Below, in pieces: positions 1 to 12,212 of a stretch of 64,000 nucleotides of DNA. The stretch's first letter is position 1, and every line of letters starts with the position of its first letter. The notes beneath the pieces were generated by a model that searched no databases, was not told the origin of the DNA, and worked only from the letters and a program-made list of their open reading frames with translations. Location of the stretch: contig QQVP01000132.1 of assembly GCA_003389215.1 (NCBI GenBank), positions 16,571 to 80,570 on the forward strand. Direction: 5' to 3'. The DNA comes from Planctomycetota bacterium. GTDB lineage: Bacteria > Planctomycetota > Planctomycetia > Pirellulales > UBA7805. The position numbers and the translations under genes are program-made.

Positions 1-212
1 GGTAGGCTTCGTTCTTGGTATGCCTCGTGGGCAAACGATGGCGCACGGCGACGCGAAGTTAAGAAACCGACTCGCCGCCGGCCGATCTAACCGATGACAT
101 CCTGGATGCAACGTTGGGCATGGACGCGCCCCCGCGGCCGGTCGGCTCGCGCGCTGGAACTTGCCAGAGTGCGATACGGCTGCCACGAAGAATCACCCCC
201 TTGCGGCAGTCC

Positions 213-3215
<3,003 letters not shown>

Positions 3216-3320
3216 ACGCGCCGGTGACTCGCTCTCGCGCGCGTTGACATGGGCACAGCGGGCCATTAAGTTCAATGCTGGCGGGGGGATTACCCCGGAA
3301 GTGCGACTCCCCGGTCCTTT

Positions 3321-3366
3321 CAGCAGCCCAGGCCCTCAGCAGCCCAGGCCCTCAGCAGCCCGGCCC
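3321..3366. repeat. 16-bp tandem repeat, about 2.9 copies
   Basis: The unit CAGCAGCCCAGGCCCT occurs perfectly at 3321-3336 and 3337-3352, then as a partial variant copy to about 3366. It lies in the ftsK-cimA intergenic region. Its function is unknown, and it could vary in copy number by slippage. Confidence 0.85.
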
Positions 3367-3505
3367 ATGCGACAAGACGCCCAAGACCTGTCCATTCGCG
3401 CGACACGCGACGCCCGCACGTCGGTCGGCGTCCCGGGCCAGGGAATCATTATTGGCGAGGAGTTTCGGCCCTAGGGCACTTCGGCAACCACCGAACAATA
3501 GCCAG

Positions 3506-3537
3506 CCCTGAGGCCCTCGCGGTTTCAGGGTTTTTTT
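3506..3537 (+). terminator. Rho-independent terminator after ftsK
   Basis: CCCTGA (3506-3511) pairs with TCAGGG (3525-3530), extendable by G-T pairs, and seven T residues follow directly. It lies about 290 nt past the ftsK stop and upstream of cimA. The 3' arm and T-run form the first unit of the tandem repeat that follows. Confidence 0.65.
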
Positions 3538-3592
3538 GTCCACAGGGTTTTTTTGTCCACAGGGTTTTTTTGTCCACAGGGTTTTTTGCCCA
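3526..3592. repeat. 17-bp tandem repeat built from the terminator T-tract, 4 copies
   Basis: CAGGGTTTTTTTGTCCA is repeated perfectly at 3526-3542, 3543-3559 and 3560-3576. A 16-bp variant follows at 3577-3592 (one T fewer, GCCCA ending), and then the start of a fifth copy. The array ends 29 bp before the cimA ATG, so it would lie in the cimA leader if transcription starts upstream. Confidence 0.95.
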
Positions 3593-3621
3593 CAGGGATC
3601 TCGCCGCTTCGACAACCTGCC

Positions 3622-5187
3622 ATGCGCAAGATCGAAATTTACGACACGACACTCCGCGACGGCAGCCAGGGCGAAGGCATCAACTTCTCGCTCCAGGACA
3701 AGCTGCTCATCGCGCAGCGGCTCGACCAGGCGGGCGTCGACTATATCGAGGGGGGCTATCCGCTCTCCAATCAGAAGGATGCCCAGTTCTTCCGCGACGT
3801 TCGCAAGCTGGGCCTGGTCCACGCCCAGGTGGCCGCCTTCGGCATGACACGACGCCGCGGTGTCTCCGCGGCCGAAGATCCCGGCATGAAGGCCCTGCTC
3901 GACTCCGAGGCCGAGGTGATCACCATCGTCGGCAAGACGTCCGACTTTCATGTCCGCGAAGTGCTACGCGTCAGCGAAGACGAAAACCTGGCCATGATCT
4001 CCGAGACGGTCGCCTATCTCGTCAAACAAGGTCGCCGGGTGATCTACGATGCGGAACATTTCTTCGACGGCTGGAAGTCGAATCCCGAATACGCCCGGCG
4101 CACGTTGCAGGCGGCGGCCGACGCCGGCGCGCAGATGGCCGTGCTTTGCGACACCAACGGCGGTTCGATGCCTGAGGAGATTACCGAGTTGACCCGCGCC
4201 GCGGGCGAGGCGATTGCCATTCCGGTCGGCATTCACACCCACAACGACTGCGCGCTGGCGGTGGCCAACTCCCTGGCCGCGGTCGACGCCGGGGCCGACC
4301 AGGTGCAGGGCACGATCAACGGTTTTGGCGAGCGGTGCGGCAATGCCGACCTGATCGCCGTCATGGCCAACCTGGCGCTCAAGAAGAGCGACTTCGACAT
4401 TCTACACGATCAGGGCGTCCAGTCGCTTTCCGAGCTCTCCCGCTTCGTCTACGAGACGGCCAACATGCACTATGTGGCGAGTCAACCCTTCGTCGGGCCG
4501 AGCGCCTTTGCCCACAAGGGCGGCATGCACGTCCACGCGGTGGCCCGCGCGACCGCGAGCTACGAACACATCGATCCGGAGCTGGTAGGCAACGAGCGTC
4601 GCGTGCTGTTGAGTGAATTGGCCGGCCGCTCGAACATCGTCGCGCTGGCGCAGCATCACGACATGGCCAACGACAAAGAGTTGACCGAAAAGGTGCTTGC
4701 CCGCGTGGTCGAACTCGAAGGCATCGGCTATCAGTTCGAGGCGGCCCGAGCTTCCTTCGAGCTGCTCGTGCTGCAGTGTGCCGAGCGTTATCAGCCGCAC
4801 TTCGAGTTGGTCAACTACCACGTCACCGTGGCCACGGCCGAAGAGGGACTCACGACCGAAGCCACCGTGAAGATGGTCGTCGGCGATCAACTGCGCCACG
4901 AGGTGGCCGACGGCGACGGTCCGGTAAACGCTCTGGACGCGGCCCTGCGAAAGGCCTTAAATGGTGTCTTCCCGCGGCTGGCCGCGATGCAGCTGATCGA
5001 CTTTCGCGTCCGCGTGATCGACTCCGAGGCAGGCACGGCCGCGCGGGTTCGCGTGATGATCGAGAGTCAGGACGAAGACGACGTCTGGGGCACCGTCGGC
5101 GTCAGCGAGAACGTCATCGAGGCGAGCTGGAAGGCGTTGGTCGACAGCTTCGAGTACAAGCTCTGGAAAGATGAACAGACGTCATGA
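3622..5187 (+). CDS. cimA: Citramalate synthase
   Basis: Condenses pyruvate with acetyl-CoA to (R)-citramalate, the threonine-independent entry to isoleucine synthesis. The N-terminal DRE-TIM metallolyase barrel shows YDTTLRDGSQGEG, DYIEGGYPLSN and the metal-binding HIHTHNDC. The GEG and EGGYPLSN wording matches the CimA branch rather than isopropylmalate synthase LeuA. A C-terminal regulatory (LeuA-dimer) domain covers roughly residues 380-521 and normally binds the feedback inhibitor. The protein has 521 residues, usual for the family. The ATG at 3622 starts MRKIEIYDTTLRDG, the canonical N-terminus; longer in-frame reading would translate the tandem repeat. The stop overlaps the valS start (ATGA), so the two are probably co-translated. 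Confidence 0.95.
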   Translation: MRKIEIYDTTLRDGSQGEGINFSLQDKLLIAQRLDQAGVDYIEGGYPLSNQKDAQFFRDVRKLGLVHAQVAAFGMTRRRGVSAAEDPGMKALLDSEAEVITIVGKTSDFHVREVLRVSEDENLAMISETVAYLVKQGRRVIYDAEHFFDGWKSNPEYARRTLQAAADAGAQMAVLCDTNGGSMPEEITELTRAAGEAIAIPVGIHTHNDCALAVANSLAAVDAGADQVQGTINGFGERCGNADLIAVMANLALKKSDFDILHDQGVQSLSELSRFVYETANMHYVASQPFVGPSAFAHKGGMHVHAVARATASYEHIDPELVGNERRVLLSELAGRSNIVALAQHHDMANDKELTEKVLARVVELEGIGYQFEAARASFELLVLQCAERYQPHFELVNYHVTVATAEEGLTTEATVKMVVGDQLRHEVADGDGPVNALDAALRKALNGVFPRLAAMQLIDFRVRVIDSEAGTAARVRVMIESQDEDDVWGTVGVSENVIEASWKALVDSFEYKLWKDEQTS

Positions 5188-8100
5188 GCTCGACTGCCTC
5201 TGAGTCGTCGTCGCAAAATTTCTCCGCCGACGAACTGCCCAAGCAATACGATCACGCCGCGGCGCAGGACTGCTGGTATGCCTATTGGGAGCGGCAAGGC
5301 TACTTCCACAGCGAGCCCGATCCCGCTCGCCAGCCCTATGCGATCGTCATCCCGCCGCCCAACGTCACCGGCGCGCTGCATCTTGGCCACGCCCTGAACA
5401 ACAGCCTGCAGGATGTGATGATCCGGTTTCATCGCATGCGGGGTTTCAACGCGCTCTGGATGCCCGGTACCGATCACGCCGGCATTGCCACCCAAGCGGT
5501 CGTCGAGCGGCGCCTCCTCGAAGAGGAAGGCAAGTCGCGGCACGACCTCGGTCGCGAGGCGCTGACCGAGCGCATCTGGCAATGGAAGGAGCAATACGAA
5601 AAACGCATTCTCGGCCAGCTCAAACAGATGGGCTGTAGCTGCGACTGGGAGCGAACCCGCTTCACGCTCGACGAGGTTTGTGCCCGCGCGGTGCGGCGGA
5701 CGTTCTTTCGGCTCTTCAAAGACGACTTGATCTATCGAGGCAAACGGCTCGTCAACTGGGACACCTTCCTGCAGACGGCCGTCTCCGACGACGAGGTCTT
5801 TCACGAAACGGTCGACGGCCACTTTTGGCACCTGCGCTACCCGGTGGTCGATCCTCAGTCGGGCGAGCCGACACATGTTTCCATTGCTACGACGCGGCCC
5901 GAAACGATGCTCGGCGACTCGGCCGTCGCGGTGCATCCCGACCCGGCCGCGGCGCTCGACAAGGCCGAAGCCCAACTGCGCGAGAAGCTGGACGCCGCCC
6001 CCGAGAAGGAAAAGGCGGACATCGAGGCACAGCTCGAGGACATCGCCGCGCGGCGGCGCGACGTCTTGCCGCGGCTCGAGCAACTTCGCGACATGGCCCT
6101 GGCCGGTCGACGCGTGTTGTTGCCGCTTGCCGAACGCGAAATTCCGCTGGTTGCCGACGAGTGGGCCAAGCCCGAGATGGGTAGCGGCTGTGTGAAGATC
6201 ACGCCCGCACACGACGTGAACGACTACGACGTCGGGCTGCGGCAGAAGTTGCCCATGCACAACATTCTGGAGCCGGACGGCACGCTCAACGAATCGACCG
6301 GCAAGTACGCCGGGCTCGCGATCAAGGCGGCCCGCAAACAGGTCGTGGCCGACCTGGAGGCCGCCGGCCTGGTGGAAGAGATCGAGGATCGCAAGATCGA
6401 CCTGGCTCACAGCGATCGCTCGAAGACGCCGATTGAGCCCTACCTGGCAGATCAGTGGTTTGTCCGCATGACCGATCTGGCTCAGTCGGCGATGGACGCG
6501 GTGGCCGATGGTCGCGTGCAGATTTTTCCGCCCCGCTATGCCAAGGGCTATCACGACTGGCTCAGTGAGAAGCGCGACTGGCCCGTCAGCCGGCAGCTCT
6601 GGTGGGGCCATCGCATTCCGATCTGGTCGCAGCGCGTGGCCGACGCCACCGAGCGCGAGGCGCTGGCCCAACAAGTTGCCTCGCTCGGCGCAGCTGAAGC
6701 CGAGGTCGGCACGAATCAGATTGCTGTCAGCATCGAGGGCGAGACGATTCACGTCTGTCTTGCCGAAGAAGATGCCGAGCTGGCACGCAAGGTCGAGTCG
6801 CTCCGCTTCACGCGAGAGGAAGACGTTCTGGACACCTGGTTCAGTTCGGCGCTCTGGCCCCATTCCACGCTCGGCTGGCCCGAGCGGACGCCTGAGCTCG
6901 ACTACTACTATCCGACCAGCGTGCTGATTACCAGCCGCGACATCATCACGCTCTGGGTAGCGCGGATGGTCCTCTCCGGCCTTTATAACGTGGGCGAGGT
7001 GCCGTTTCGCGAGGTCTTCATTCACCCCAAAATTCTCGACGGCTACGGCGATACGATGTCGAAGTCGAAGGGCAACGGCGTCGACCCCCTGGACGTGATC
7101 GACAAGTTCGGGGCCGATTCGTTGCGGTTCGCGATGGCCCATCTGACCGGCGACACGCAAGACGTGCGGATGCCGGTCGACTTTGCCTGTCCTCACTGCG
7201 AAGAGACGATTCCGCAAACGAAAAAGAATCGCACCTTGCCGCGAGTCCCCTGTGCCAAGTGTGGGAAAGAGTTTGCCACGCAGTGGGCCGAGAGCGATGC
7301 AGACCAGGCGCTGCCGCGCGGGGCCGTGACCAGCGAAAAGTTCGAGCTGGCCCGCAACTTCTGCAACAAGCTCTGGAACGCCTCGCGTTTTTGCCTGATC
7401 AATCTCGAGGGATACGCACCGGCGGCGGTGGCCGACGCGGAACTGGAAGTCGAAGATCGCTGGATCCTCAGTCGTTTGGCCACGGTGACCGAAGGCGTGA
7501 CCGAGGCCCTCGGATCGTATCGCTACAGCGAGGCGGCCCGCCAGCTGTACGACTTCGCCTGGGACGAGTTCTGCAGCTTCTACGTCGAAATGGCCAAGGC
7601 CCGGCTGGCCGACCCGGCCAGTCGCGACGTTGCCCAACGGGTGCTGGCTCACGCGCTGGACGTTATCTTGCGACTCTTGCACCCGATGATTCCCTTCATC
7701 ACCGAAGAGGTGTGGCAACGACTTGCTCAACTCGCGCCGCAGCGCGGGCTGGACGAACCGCAGGCGGCCGCCGAAAGCGTGATGATTGCCCCCTGGCCGG
7801 CGGCCGATCTCGATCGCCAGAACGCGGAGATCGAGAGTCGCTTCGCGCGTTTTCAAGACGTGCTGGCCGCGGTCCGCGAGATTCGCAGCCGGCAGAACGT
7901 GCCTCCCAAGAAGGTCATCGAGTTTGCCGTGCGCTGCGATGCGGCAACCGCCGAGCTGCTGCGGCCGATGGAGCCGTACTTTGCCTCGATGGCGGCGGCC
8001 CGCGCCACCGGCTGGGGCGAGGCGGTCGAGCCTCCACCGCTGGTGGCGACCTCGAACTTGCCCGGTCTGGAGGTCTACGTCGACGTGGCCGACCTGATCG

Positions 8101-8306
8101 ACAAGGAAGCCGAGATTGCCCGCAACGAGAAAGAGCAGCAGCGACTCGCCGGGGCGATCGGCGGCAAGGAGAAGAAACTCGCCAATGCCAACTTCGTCGA
8201 GCGGGCGCCGGCCGACGTGGTGGCCAAAGAGCGCGAGACGCTCGAGGCGATGCGGCAGCAGCTGGCCGCGGTCGAGGCCACGCTGGAGCGGCTGCGGTCG
8301 AAGTGA
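5184..8306 (+). CDS. valS: Valyl-tRNA synthetase with coiled-coil and zinc-ribbon inserts
   Basis: Class I synthetase charging tRNA-Val. The HIGH-type motif lies in PPPNVTGALHLGHAL (about residues 56-70) and the KMSKS motif in TMSKSKGN (about 624-631). Three parts stand out. The CP1 editing region carries a roughly 55-residue charged helical insert (about 253-310). Just after KMSKS, at about 668-697, lies a C-x2-C-x17-C-x2-C module that looks like a zinc ribbon. The last 70 residues form the usual C-terminal coiled coil. At 1,040 residues it is long for ValS, the inserts making the difference. The start codon overlaps the cimA stop (ATGA), which points to translational coupling. Confidence 0.97.
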   Translation: MSSTASESSSQNFSADELPKQYDHAAAQDCWYAYWERQGYFHSEPDPARQPYAIVIPPPNVTGALHLGHALNNSLQDVMIRFHRMRGFNALWMPGTDHAGIATQAVVERRLLEEEGKSRHDLGREALTERIWQWKEQYEKRILGQLKQMGCSCDWERTRFTLDEVCARAVRRTFFRLFKDDLIYRGKRLVNWDTFLQTAVSDDEVFHETVDGHFWHLRYPVVDPQSGEPTHVSIATTRPETMLGDSAVAVHPDPAAALDKAEAQLREKLDAAPEKEKADIEAQLEDIAARRRDVLPRLEQLRDMALAGRRVLLPLAEREIPLVADEWAKPEMGSGCVKITPAHDVNDYDVGLRQKLPMHNILEPDGTLNESTGKYAGLAIKAARKQVVADLEAAGLVEEIEDRKIDLAHSDRSKTPIEPYLADQWFVRMTDLAQSAMDAVADGRVQIFPPRYAKGYHDWLSEKRDWPVSRQLWWGHRIPIWSQRVADATEREALAQQVASLGAAEAEVGTNQIAVSIEGETIHVCLAEEDAELARKVESLRFTREEDVLDTWFSSALWPHSTLGWPERTPELDYYYPTSVLITSRDIITLWVARMVLSGLYNVGEVPFREVFIHPKILDGYGDTMSKSKGNGVDPLDVIDKFGADSLRFAMAHLTGDTQDVRMPVDFACPHCEETIPQTKKNRTLPRVPCAKCGKEFATQWAESDADQALPRGAVTSEKFELARNFCNKLWNASRFCLINLEGYAPAAVADAELEVEDRWILSRLATVTEGVTEALGSYRYSEAARQLYDFAWDEFCSFYVEMAKARLADPASRDVAQRVLAHALDVILRLLHPMIPFITEEVWQRLAQLAPQRGLDEPQAAAESVMIAPWPAADLDRQNAEIESRFARFQDVLAAVREIRSRQNVPPKKVIEFAVRCDAATAELLRPMEPYFASMAAARATGWGEAVEPPPLVATSNLPGLEVYVDVADLIDKEAEIARNEKEQQRLAGAIGGKEKKLANANFVERAPADVVAKERETLEAMRQQLAAVEATLERLRSK

Positions 8307-8387
8307 CCTGCCCGCCACGCGGCCGTCGAGGGCATCGATTCTGGCCGTTTCCCGCGGAAAGACTGGCTTGCCGTCTCCCGCTAGCGT

Positions 8388-8393
8388 TATAAT
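8388..8393 (+). promoter_or_regulatory. Candidate -10 element upstream of the BFN gene
   Basis: A perfect TATAAT lies 92 nt before the next start codon, in the 178-bp gap after valS. No convincing -35 hexamer is seen at 16-18 bp, so this is a candidate only. Confidence 0.4.
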
Positions 8394-8484
8394 CGCAGCG
8401 GAGAGGGAGAAGAGGTAACGCCGGGCACTTGGGTTCGGCGCTTCGCCGCTCTTCGCTCACGCCTCAACCCGCGGAGAAGGACCG

Positions 8485-8889
8485 ATGCCGCTGCAAATGC
8501 AACTCGCCCGGATCATCATCAACGAGATCAACGACCAGCAGGTGATCTATCTTCGCGAAGTGGACGGCGAGCGGACGTTTCCGATTCTCATCGGCATCTT
8601 CGAGGCGACCAGCATCGATCGCCGCGTGAAGCAGCACGAGTCGCCCCGTCCCCTGACGCACGATCTGTTGGTCAGCACGGTCGAGCAGATGGGGGGCGAA
8701 TTTCAGGACGTGGTGATCAGCGAGCTGCGCGATCACACCTACTTTGCCCTGTTGCGAATTCGGCACGAGGGGGAGTTGATCGAAATCGACGCCCGGCCTT
8801 CGGACGCCATCGCCGTGGCGGTGAGTTGCGATCCGCACTTGCCGATCTACGTCAACGAAGAAGTGCTCAACGACGTGTTCGGGGACTAG
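8485..8889 (+). CDS. BFN-domain (DUF151, bifunctional nuclease family) protein
   Basis: A 134-residue single-domain protein that matches the BFN/DUF151 family along its length. The conserved blocks VYLREVDGER-like, FPILIGIFEA and ARPSDAIAVAV are present. The family is named for a plant protein with RNase and DNase activity; the role of the bacterial members is poorly known, so nuclease function here is family inference only. The start is supported by a GGAGAAGGA ribosome site about 6 nt upstream of the ATG. It stands alone, with a TATAAT candidate promoter upstream, and points away from the LRR genes that follow. Confidence 0.9.
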   Translation: MPLQMQLARIIINEINDQQVIYLREVDGERTFPILIGIFEATSIDRRVKQHESPRPLTHDLLVSTVEQMGGEFQDVVISELRDHTYFALLRIRHEGELIEIDARPSDAIAVAVSCDPHLPIYVNEEVLNDVFGD

Positions 8890-9058
8890 CGGGGCGGGCA
8901 CGGGTTGGTCGGATAGCACCGGCTCTGAATCAGGGTGGCGCTGGCCGTGCCGGTGCACCTCGGGGCTCAGAAACGTGAGTTGCCTCTTCGGCCGGCGTTC
9001 GGACAAAATGACGCTATCGTTGTCGCTCGCACGACCGAGAGCTGGGGGCAATCGCTTG

Positions 9059-10636
9059 ATGACCACGCCCGAGAAGCCACGTCGCCGCTGGTATCAGTTT
9101 CGTCTGCGGACGCTGCTGATCTTGATCACGCTGCTGGCGGTCCCCTTTGCCTGGGTCGGCGCGGGGGTGCGCCGGATACAAAGGGAACAAGCCGCGATTG
9201 CCTGGGTCAAGAAGCTCGAGGGAGACGTCGAACTCGATGACGGGGCGAACCACACGTGGTGGCAAGACTTAGATCACGCCTGTTTTGGCCGCCCGGTCGT
9301 CATGGCACTTATCGTGTCTCCTCCTCATCATCAGGCCGAATTGGCGAACGAGCTCACGCCACTCGCGGCTCTGAAAGACCTACAAGATCTCTACCTCGGC
9401 GGTCTTGAGGCGAGCGACCTCACGCCAATCGCCAGCCTGCGGAACTTACGGGGGCTTACAATCGACGGCATGGACGTGCGTGACCTCAAGCCGCTGGTCA
9501 CGCTGAGTAACCTCCAGTCACTTGGTCTAGACGAGACTCAGGTAAACGACCTGAAACCGCTCGTCAAGCTGAATGACCTCAAGTCACTCAGGCTGCGCCA
9601 TTCCCCAGTGAGCGACCTGACGCCGCTCGCCGGACTCAAGCACCTGCGGGAACTTGACCTCGGTGGCACCGAAGTCGACGACCTGACGCCGCTCGCGAAA
9701 TTGTATGACTTGGAATGGCTCAGCCTGGCAGAGACTCAGGTGAGCGATCTGACGCCGCTCGCGGGGCTCAAGAATCTGCGAAGCCTGGACCTCAATCGAA
9801 CCGAAACCGACGACGTGTCGCCGCTCGCCGGACTCAAGAAGCTCCGAAAACTCAAGCTCGATGACACCCGGGTGAGCGAGCTGTCGCCGTTGGCCGGACT
9901 TGAGCGGCTCGAAGAACTCAACCTCCGCCACACGGAGGTTCTTGATCTAGCCCCGCTCGCGGGACTGATAAGCCTTGAAGAGCTTGATCTGGCTCACACA
10001 CACGTGAGCGACCTGTCGCCACTAGCCAAACTGACGGCGCTTCGATTCCTTCGCGTCGGCGATATCCAGGTCGGCGAGTTCTTGCCGCTGGCCGATGAGG
10101 CGGTCCTTCCGAAGCTCAGCCGCGATGTTGCCCGAGTGAGTGACCTCTCGCCGTTGGCGAGACTCACAAATCTCCAAGAACTGTGGCTCGGATACAGCCA
10201 AGTGACTGACCTCGCACCACTGACAGGACTAGATCAACTAAAGGCGCTCGCGATTTTGCGCTCGCCGGTCCGCGAGCTCGCGCCGCTGGCAGAACTGGAA
10301 GACCTGCGAAGTCTTTTCATCGAACAGACGCAGGTACGCGACCTGACACCGTTGGCCGAATTGCGGGATTTGCGACGGCTTGAACTAAGTGGTTCTCTCG
10401 TGCGTGACCTCAAGCCGCTGGCAAGGCTACGGGAGTTGGGGAGGCTGGGCGTCCGCGATTCCCACGTGAACGACCTGAAGCCGCTGGTCGAGCTAAAGGA
10501 ACTTCGCGTAATTGACCTCCGAGGCAGTCAGGTAACGGACGAAGACGTCAGGATGTTGGAAGAGGCATTGCCCGAGTGTGACGTCCTGTGGTGGCCACGG
10601 AAGAGCCTCGCGGAGGAATGCTGGTTCACAAGATGA
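9059..10636 (+). CDS. Membrane-anchored leucine-rich repeat protein (first of tandem pair)
   Basis: 525 residues. A basic N-terminus (PRRRWYQFRLRTLL) runs into one hydrophobic helix ending LLAVPFAWVG, likely an inner-membrane anchor. About 17 leucine-rich repeats of 22 residues follow, in the style of internalin/SDS22 repeats (for example VSDLTPLAGLKNLRSLDLN), giving a 66-bp period in the DNA. One or two units near residues 345-375 are degenerate. The C-terminal cap reads VTDEDVRMLEEALP. LRRs bind proteins; no partner can be named. I chose the ATG at 9059, which starts just before the basic stretch as in the paralogue; an ATG at 8975 would add 28 unlikely residues. The stop overlaps the next start (ATGA). 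Confidence 0.88.
   Translation: MTTPEKPRRRWYQFRLRTLLILITLLAVPFAWVGAGVRRIQREQAAIAWVKKLEGDVELDDGANHTWWQDLDHACFGRPVVMALIVSPPHHQAELANELTPLAALKDLQDLYLGGLEASDLTPIASLRNLRGLTIDGMDVRDLKPLVTLSNLQSLGLDETQVNDLKPLVKLNDLKSLRLRHSPVSDLTPLAGLKHLRELDLGGTEVDDLTPLAKLYDLEWLSLAETQVSDLTPLAGLKNLRSLDLNRTETDDVSPLAGLKKLRKLKLDDTRVSELSPLAGLERLEELNLRHTEVLDLAPLAGLISLEELDLAHTHVSDLSPLAKLTALRFLRVGDIQVGEFLPLADEAVLPKLSRDVARVSDLSPLARLTNLQELWLGYSQVTDLAPLTGLDQLKALAILRSPVRELAPLAELEDLRSLFIEQTQVRDLTPLAELRDLRRLELSGSLVRDLKPLARLRELGRLGVRDSHVNDLKPLVELKELRVIDLRGSQVTDEDVRMLEEALPECDVLWWPRKSLAEECWFTR
9073..9301 (+). repeat. 229-bp 5' module shared with the downstream LRR gene (copy 1)
   Basis: Aligns without gaps to 10647-10875 (constant offset 1,574). 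By eye about 85-90% of bases are identical, including most third positions. It covers the membrane anchor and the juxtamembrane segment. Identity drops sharply once the LRRs start. Confidence 0.85.
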
Positions 10637-11796
10637 GTCAAGGAGCGAAGCCACGTCGCCGCTGGAATCAGTTTCGCCTGCGGACGCTGCTGATCTTGAT
10701 CACGCTGCTGGCGGTTCCCTTTGCCTGGGTCGGCGCGGAGCTGCGCCGGATGCAAAGGGAACAAGCCGCGATTGCCTGGGTCGAGGAACTCGGCGGAGAC
10801 GTCAAATTCGACGACGGAGCCAACAACAGCTGGTGGCATGACTTGAGGCACGCCTGTTTTGGCCGCCCGGTCGTCGAGGTCGCGAAAATCTATCCTAGTT
10901 CTTCGACCGATCCGTCGCAGGACCTTACGCCGCTCGCCGGACTGAAAGACCTACGAGTGCTTCTCATTCGCGACTCTCTGGTGACCGACCTCACGCCGCT
11001 CAAAGATCTACAGAGCCTCCAGTTCCTTTCCCTCATGGACAGCCAGGTGAGTGACCTCACTCCGCTGGCGAAAATGCGGAACCTGCTGGAGCTCGAAGTC
11101 TCTTACGGACGCGTGCATGATCTCACACCGCTCGCCCAGCTGACAAACCTACGGCGACTCGTCATCGCCGGCAACCAGGTGAGCGACCTTACGCCGCTCG
11201 CGAAGCTAGAGAAACTGCTGGAATTGGACATCGCAGATACCGCCGTGACGGACCTCACACCACTCGTACAGTTGCAGGCCCTTGAAGACCTCTCCATCGA
11301 AAACACCCAGGTGCGCGACCTCACGCCAGTCGTCAAGCTGAAGAACCTGCGGGCCTTTGCCGTTGGTGGCAACCAAGTGTACGACCTCACACCGTTGGTA
11401 CGGTTGGAAAACCTAGAGGACCTCTACATTGAGCACACCCAGTTGCGTGAGCTCGCGCCACTCGGGGAGCTGAAGAATCTTCGGCGGCTCTCTCTTTACG
11501 ATGTTCCGGTGCGTGACCTAGAGCCGCTTTCGAGACTTAAGAAACTACAGATTCTCAACATGACAAACACTCAGGTACGTGACCTGCAACCGCTGGAAGC
11601 AATTAAGAGCCTGCGAGAAGTTAGCCTCCACAGTTGTCCCGTCGAGGATCTCACGCCGTTAACGCATCTCCAAGACTTGACAACCTTTCTGTACGAAGAC
11701 ATTTCAGCAAGCGACGAGCAGATTGAATCGCTGCGAAACGTCCTGCCCAATTGTAGCGTCGTGGAAATGGATGCGATGGAGGTAGATGCGTGGTGA
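10633..11796 (+). CDS. Membrane-anchored leucine-rich repeat protein (second of tandem pair)
   Basis: 387 residues, a paralogue of the preceding gene with the same anchor (RRRWNQFRLRTLL then LLAVPFAWVG) and a juxtamembrane segment ending in GRPVVEV. About 12 LRR units of 22 residues follow, such as VSDLTPLAKLEKLLELDIA, with a C-terminal cap containing a Cys. The chosen ATG overlaps the upstream stop by 4 nt, so the pair is probably translated together; a GTG/ATG further upstream would run inside the first gene. The first about 75 residues are nearly identical to the upstream copy while the LRRs have diverged, which suggests one anchor carrying different recognition surfaces. Function unknown. 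Confidence 0.88.
   Translation: MSQGAKPRRRWNQFRLRTLLILITLLAVPFAWVGAELRRMQREQAAIAWVEELGGDVKFDDGANNSWWHDLRHACFGRPVVEVAKIYPSSSTDPSQDLTPLAGLKDLRVLLIRDSLVTDLTPLKDLQSLQFLSLMDSQVSDLTPLAKMRNLLELEVSYGRVHDLTPLAQLTNLRRLVIAGNQVSDLTPLAKLEKLLELDIADTAVTDLTPLVQLQALEDLSIENTQVRDLTPVVKLKNLRAFAVGGNQVYDLTPLVRLENLEDLYIEHTQLRELAPLGELKNLRRLSLYDVPVRDLEPLSRLKKLQILNMTNTQVRDLQPLEAIKSLREVSLHSCPVEDLTPLTHLQDLTTFLYEDISASDEQIESLRNVLPNCSVVEMDAMEVDAW
10647..10875 (+). repeat. 229-bp 5' module shared with the upstream LRR gene (copy 2)
   Basis: Partner of 9073-9301, ungapped. The conservation of silent positions suggests recent duplication or gene conversion of this part only. Confidence 0.85.
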
Positions 11797-11995
11797 AGAA
11801 CGACGACGCGTCACTTGGCCGATGGGATCTCTTTCCTAGACGGTTCGACCCCGGGGATCATGAGCGAGCCGTGATTCCGCGCCTCCGGCGTTTAGAACCC
11901 GCGCGACCAGAGATTTGGAAGAACGTCGCCGGCCCGGTGCCTCCTGACACCCGCTCTATCCGTGCAAATCTCCGCCAAGAACCCAACCGCGATCG

Positions 11996-12025
11996 TTGTG
12001 ATCGGCACCGCCGCCGCGCTATACT
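11996..12025 (+). promoter_or_regulatory. Candidate sigma-70 promoter upstream of the cupin-like gene
   Basis: TTGTGA (11996-12001), an 18-bp spacer, then TATACT (12020-12025). The -10 matches the consensus at 5 of 6 positions and the -35 at 4 of 6. The gene starts about 190 nt downstream. Confidence 0.5.
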
Positions 12026-12204
12026 GACGACGACCGGTGGCACGGGCCGCCGGCGCTGAAGTCACGCATGCTCGAGAGCGCGCATGGCCACGCAATCGCG
12101 ACCATGGCATCCGGCACCTCGTTCCGCCAGAAGAGCCAACGTTCCGCACGCGACTCGCCATTGTGCACCCGCTTCGCCATTCCGCACCCCACGCGCCCTC
12201 GCCC

Positions 12205-12212
12205 AAAGGAGA
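12205..12212 (+). promoter_or_regulatory. Ribosome binding site fixing the start at 12220
   Basis: AAAGGAGA lies 7 nt before the ATG at 12220 and selects it over upstream in-frame starts. Confidence 0.8.

Noticed and set aside
1..113. Possible C-terminus of an upstream plus-strand gene
   Set aside because: Two frames stay open to stops at 88-90 and 95-97, but there are too few residues to choose and neither looks like a family.
3321..3592. CRISPR array
   Set aside because: Repeats are directly tandem with no spacers and are too short.
5067..8318. 1,083-codon open frame on the minus strand opposite valS
   Set aside because: Shadow of valS. It contains no family motif, and composition follows third-position GC of the real gene.
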